This document shows, one piece after another, positions 62,901 through 64,000 of a stretch of 64,000 nucleotides of DNA (position 1 is its first letter; each line of letters starts with the position of its first letter). The stretch spans positions 283,381 through 347,380 of the forward strand of contig WBMV01000451.1 of NCBI GenBank assembly GCA_013396655.1, read 5' to 3'. Made by a program: the position numbers and the translations under genes. The notes beneath the pieces were generated by a model, which saw nothing but the letters and a program-made list of their open reading frames with translations, had not been told where the DNA came from and did not search any database. Source of the stretch: Campylorhamphus procurvoides (Eukaryota > Chordata > Aves > Passeriformes > Dendrocolaptidae).

Positions 62901-64000
62901 CCCCATTTCTCTTAAGAGCTTTTTTTCCTATTGCCAAAATCAATGACTGGTTTTAAGAAGGTTGTCACTGATAAGGGTTGCCAGGGGGAAGAACTGTAAG
63001 TGCTGAGCACAGCCAAACCTGTTAGCTAGGAACAGCAAGTACAAAGGATGCTGGATGCTGTGATGGGAGGAATGTGAGAGAGGCAAAGACATGTCCAGCA
63101 CCAAAGGGGTCTTGCTCAAGCCCAAGACAGAGGGGCATATAGCCCTGTGGCTGTGTCATAGCTGTCCTCTGGTGTTGCCATGGTGAGACTGATGTGACAG
63201 TATTCCCCTTTCCTCCTTTCAAATAAATATCCTTTCTGGTGCTAGGGGTAACTGACAAGGTAAATTGATCACAGCACAATATAGTTAAGCCTTATGCAAA
63301 AATTAATTGATGGTGCTGTTACATTTTTGGTATTTGCTTTTTATTCTTTAAAAAAAATGCTGTGCTTGTTTAAAGTGAAAAAAAAAATCCACAATTTAAA
63401 TATTCCAAAGGTCAGTTAATGTTTGTATTAATATGAAACTGTAAATACAAGCGTTAATGAAGAAACTTGTTCATTTTCTGATGCTGTAGCAAAGTTGGAC
63501 ATTTCTGAAGTGTTTCTGTTCACATCAGAGGTAGAATAACAAGGCAGATTTCCTCTTCCTCTCCTTTGGGCACTCACTGACATTTATTTTCTTTTTTTGA
63601 AGGCACAGATAATGGCTACAACATTAGTTTTCTAATTTCTTACCCCTCTTGATTGAATTGACATGTAGACACTGGGAGTGTCTTCCCTTATTCACACTAT
63701 GACCTTGTTGCTGTGCCATTGTACGGTAGGATGAAGTGAAAATGCTCTGCCCTGTCAGCCCTCTTACCAGTTCAGGGAATATAGCATTGCTGCTGCCTAC
63801 ATGTCTGCTTTTTCTTGGCCATGACACACGTTAGTTGAGTCTCCTGAAGGCTGAAAACTACTTTTTCCTAACCCAGGTGAAGCCGTGTGTCTATGGGTAA
63901 TATGTCTATGTAGGAGGCTGGAAGTCCAAAGATGCCTCATGAGGTCTGTTAGGATATAGTCCTTTCGGAGTGGTCTGAGTGTCTTAGTTCAAAAGAGAAC
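59946..64000. other. TMEM117 intron 3, remainder to the window edge
   Basis: AT-rich sequence with no recognised exon, RNA gene or transposon. The next TMEM117 coding exon was looked for and not found. Confidence 0.5.

Noticed and set aside
1..64000. CRISPR arrays, operons, bacterial insertion sequences, tRNA or rRNA genes
   Set aside because: The DNA is vertebrate. I saw no spaced direct repeats of CRISPR type and no cloverleaf or rRNA sequence, though short RNA genes could be missed without a covariance search.

Overview
The window is nuclear genomic DNA from a bird, taken from a draft assembly. Three things point to this: many CR1 LINE fragments ending in the ATTCTRTG-type tail, LTR sequence of a kind I recognise from bird genomes, and a TWF1-TMEM117 gene order that matches human 12q12 as I know it. 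Genes are sparse, split by introns and separated by long AT-rich non-coding DNA. Two GC-rich CpG islands mark the promoters of the two multi-exon genes. The species cannot be fixed from the sequence alone. LAYOUT. Positions 1-8801 (minus strand) hold the 5' part of TWF1 (twinfilin-1): coding exons 1-4 (residues 1-126, the bulk of the first ADF-homology domain), with the rest of the gene beyond the left edge. A 1.1-kb solo LTR sits in its intron 4 (615-1736), and its CpG-island promoter is at about 8150-9170. Positions 9170-25480 are an intergenic spacer of about 16 kb with four CR1 fragments (one carrying a 594-bp direct duplication across a single N), a short CR1 tail and a decayed LTR. From 25480 to the right edge (plus strand) lies the 5' part of TMEM117. 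It comprises a CpG island with a non-coding first exon ending at 25786, a 19-bp minisatellite next to an assembly gap, coding exon 2 (27885-28161) and exon 3 (56793-56925). Later exons lie beyond the window. Inside the 28.6-kb intron between exons 2 and 3, on the opposite strand, is an intact 334-codon class A GPCR of the P2Y-like type (48956-49960). It is the most interesting gene here: the canonical TM3 cysteine is a tyrosine and extracellular loop 2 has no cysteine at all. ASSEMBLY. Three isolated N characters (17528, 42735, 44769) each lie exactly between near-identical direct duplicates of 594, 366 and 2328 bp. The copies differ by only a base or so, so unmerged overlapping contigs or two haplotypes laid end to end are more likely than real tandem duplications. 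HOW THE GENES RELATE. TWF1 (actin-monomer binding and filament capping) and TMEM117 (multi-pass membrane protein) are head to head but about 16.6 kb apart with separate CpG islands, so no shared promoter is implied. The nested GPCR has its own strand and its own apparent 5' splice acceptor, and is probably regulated independently of its host.
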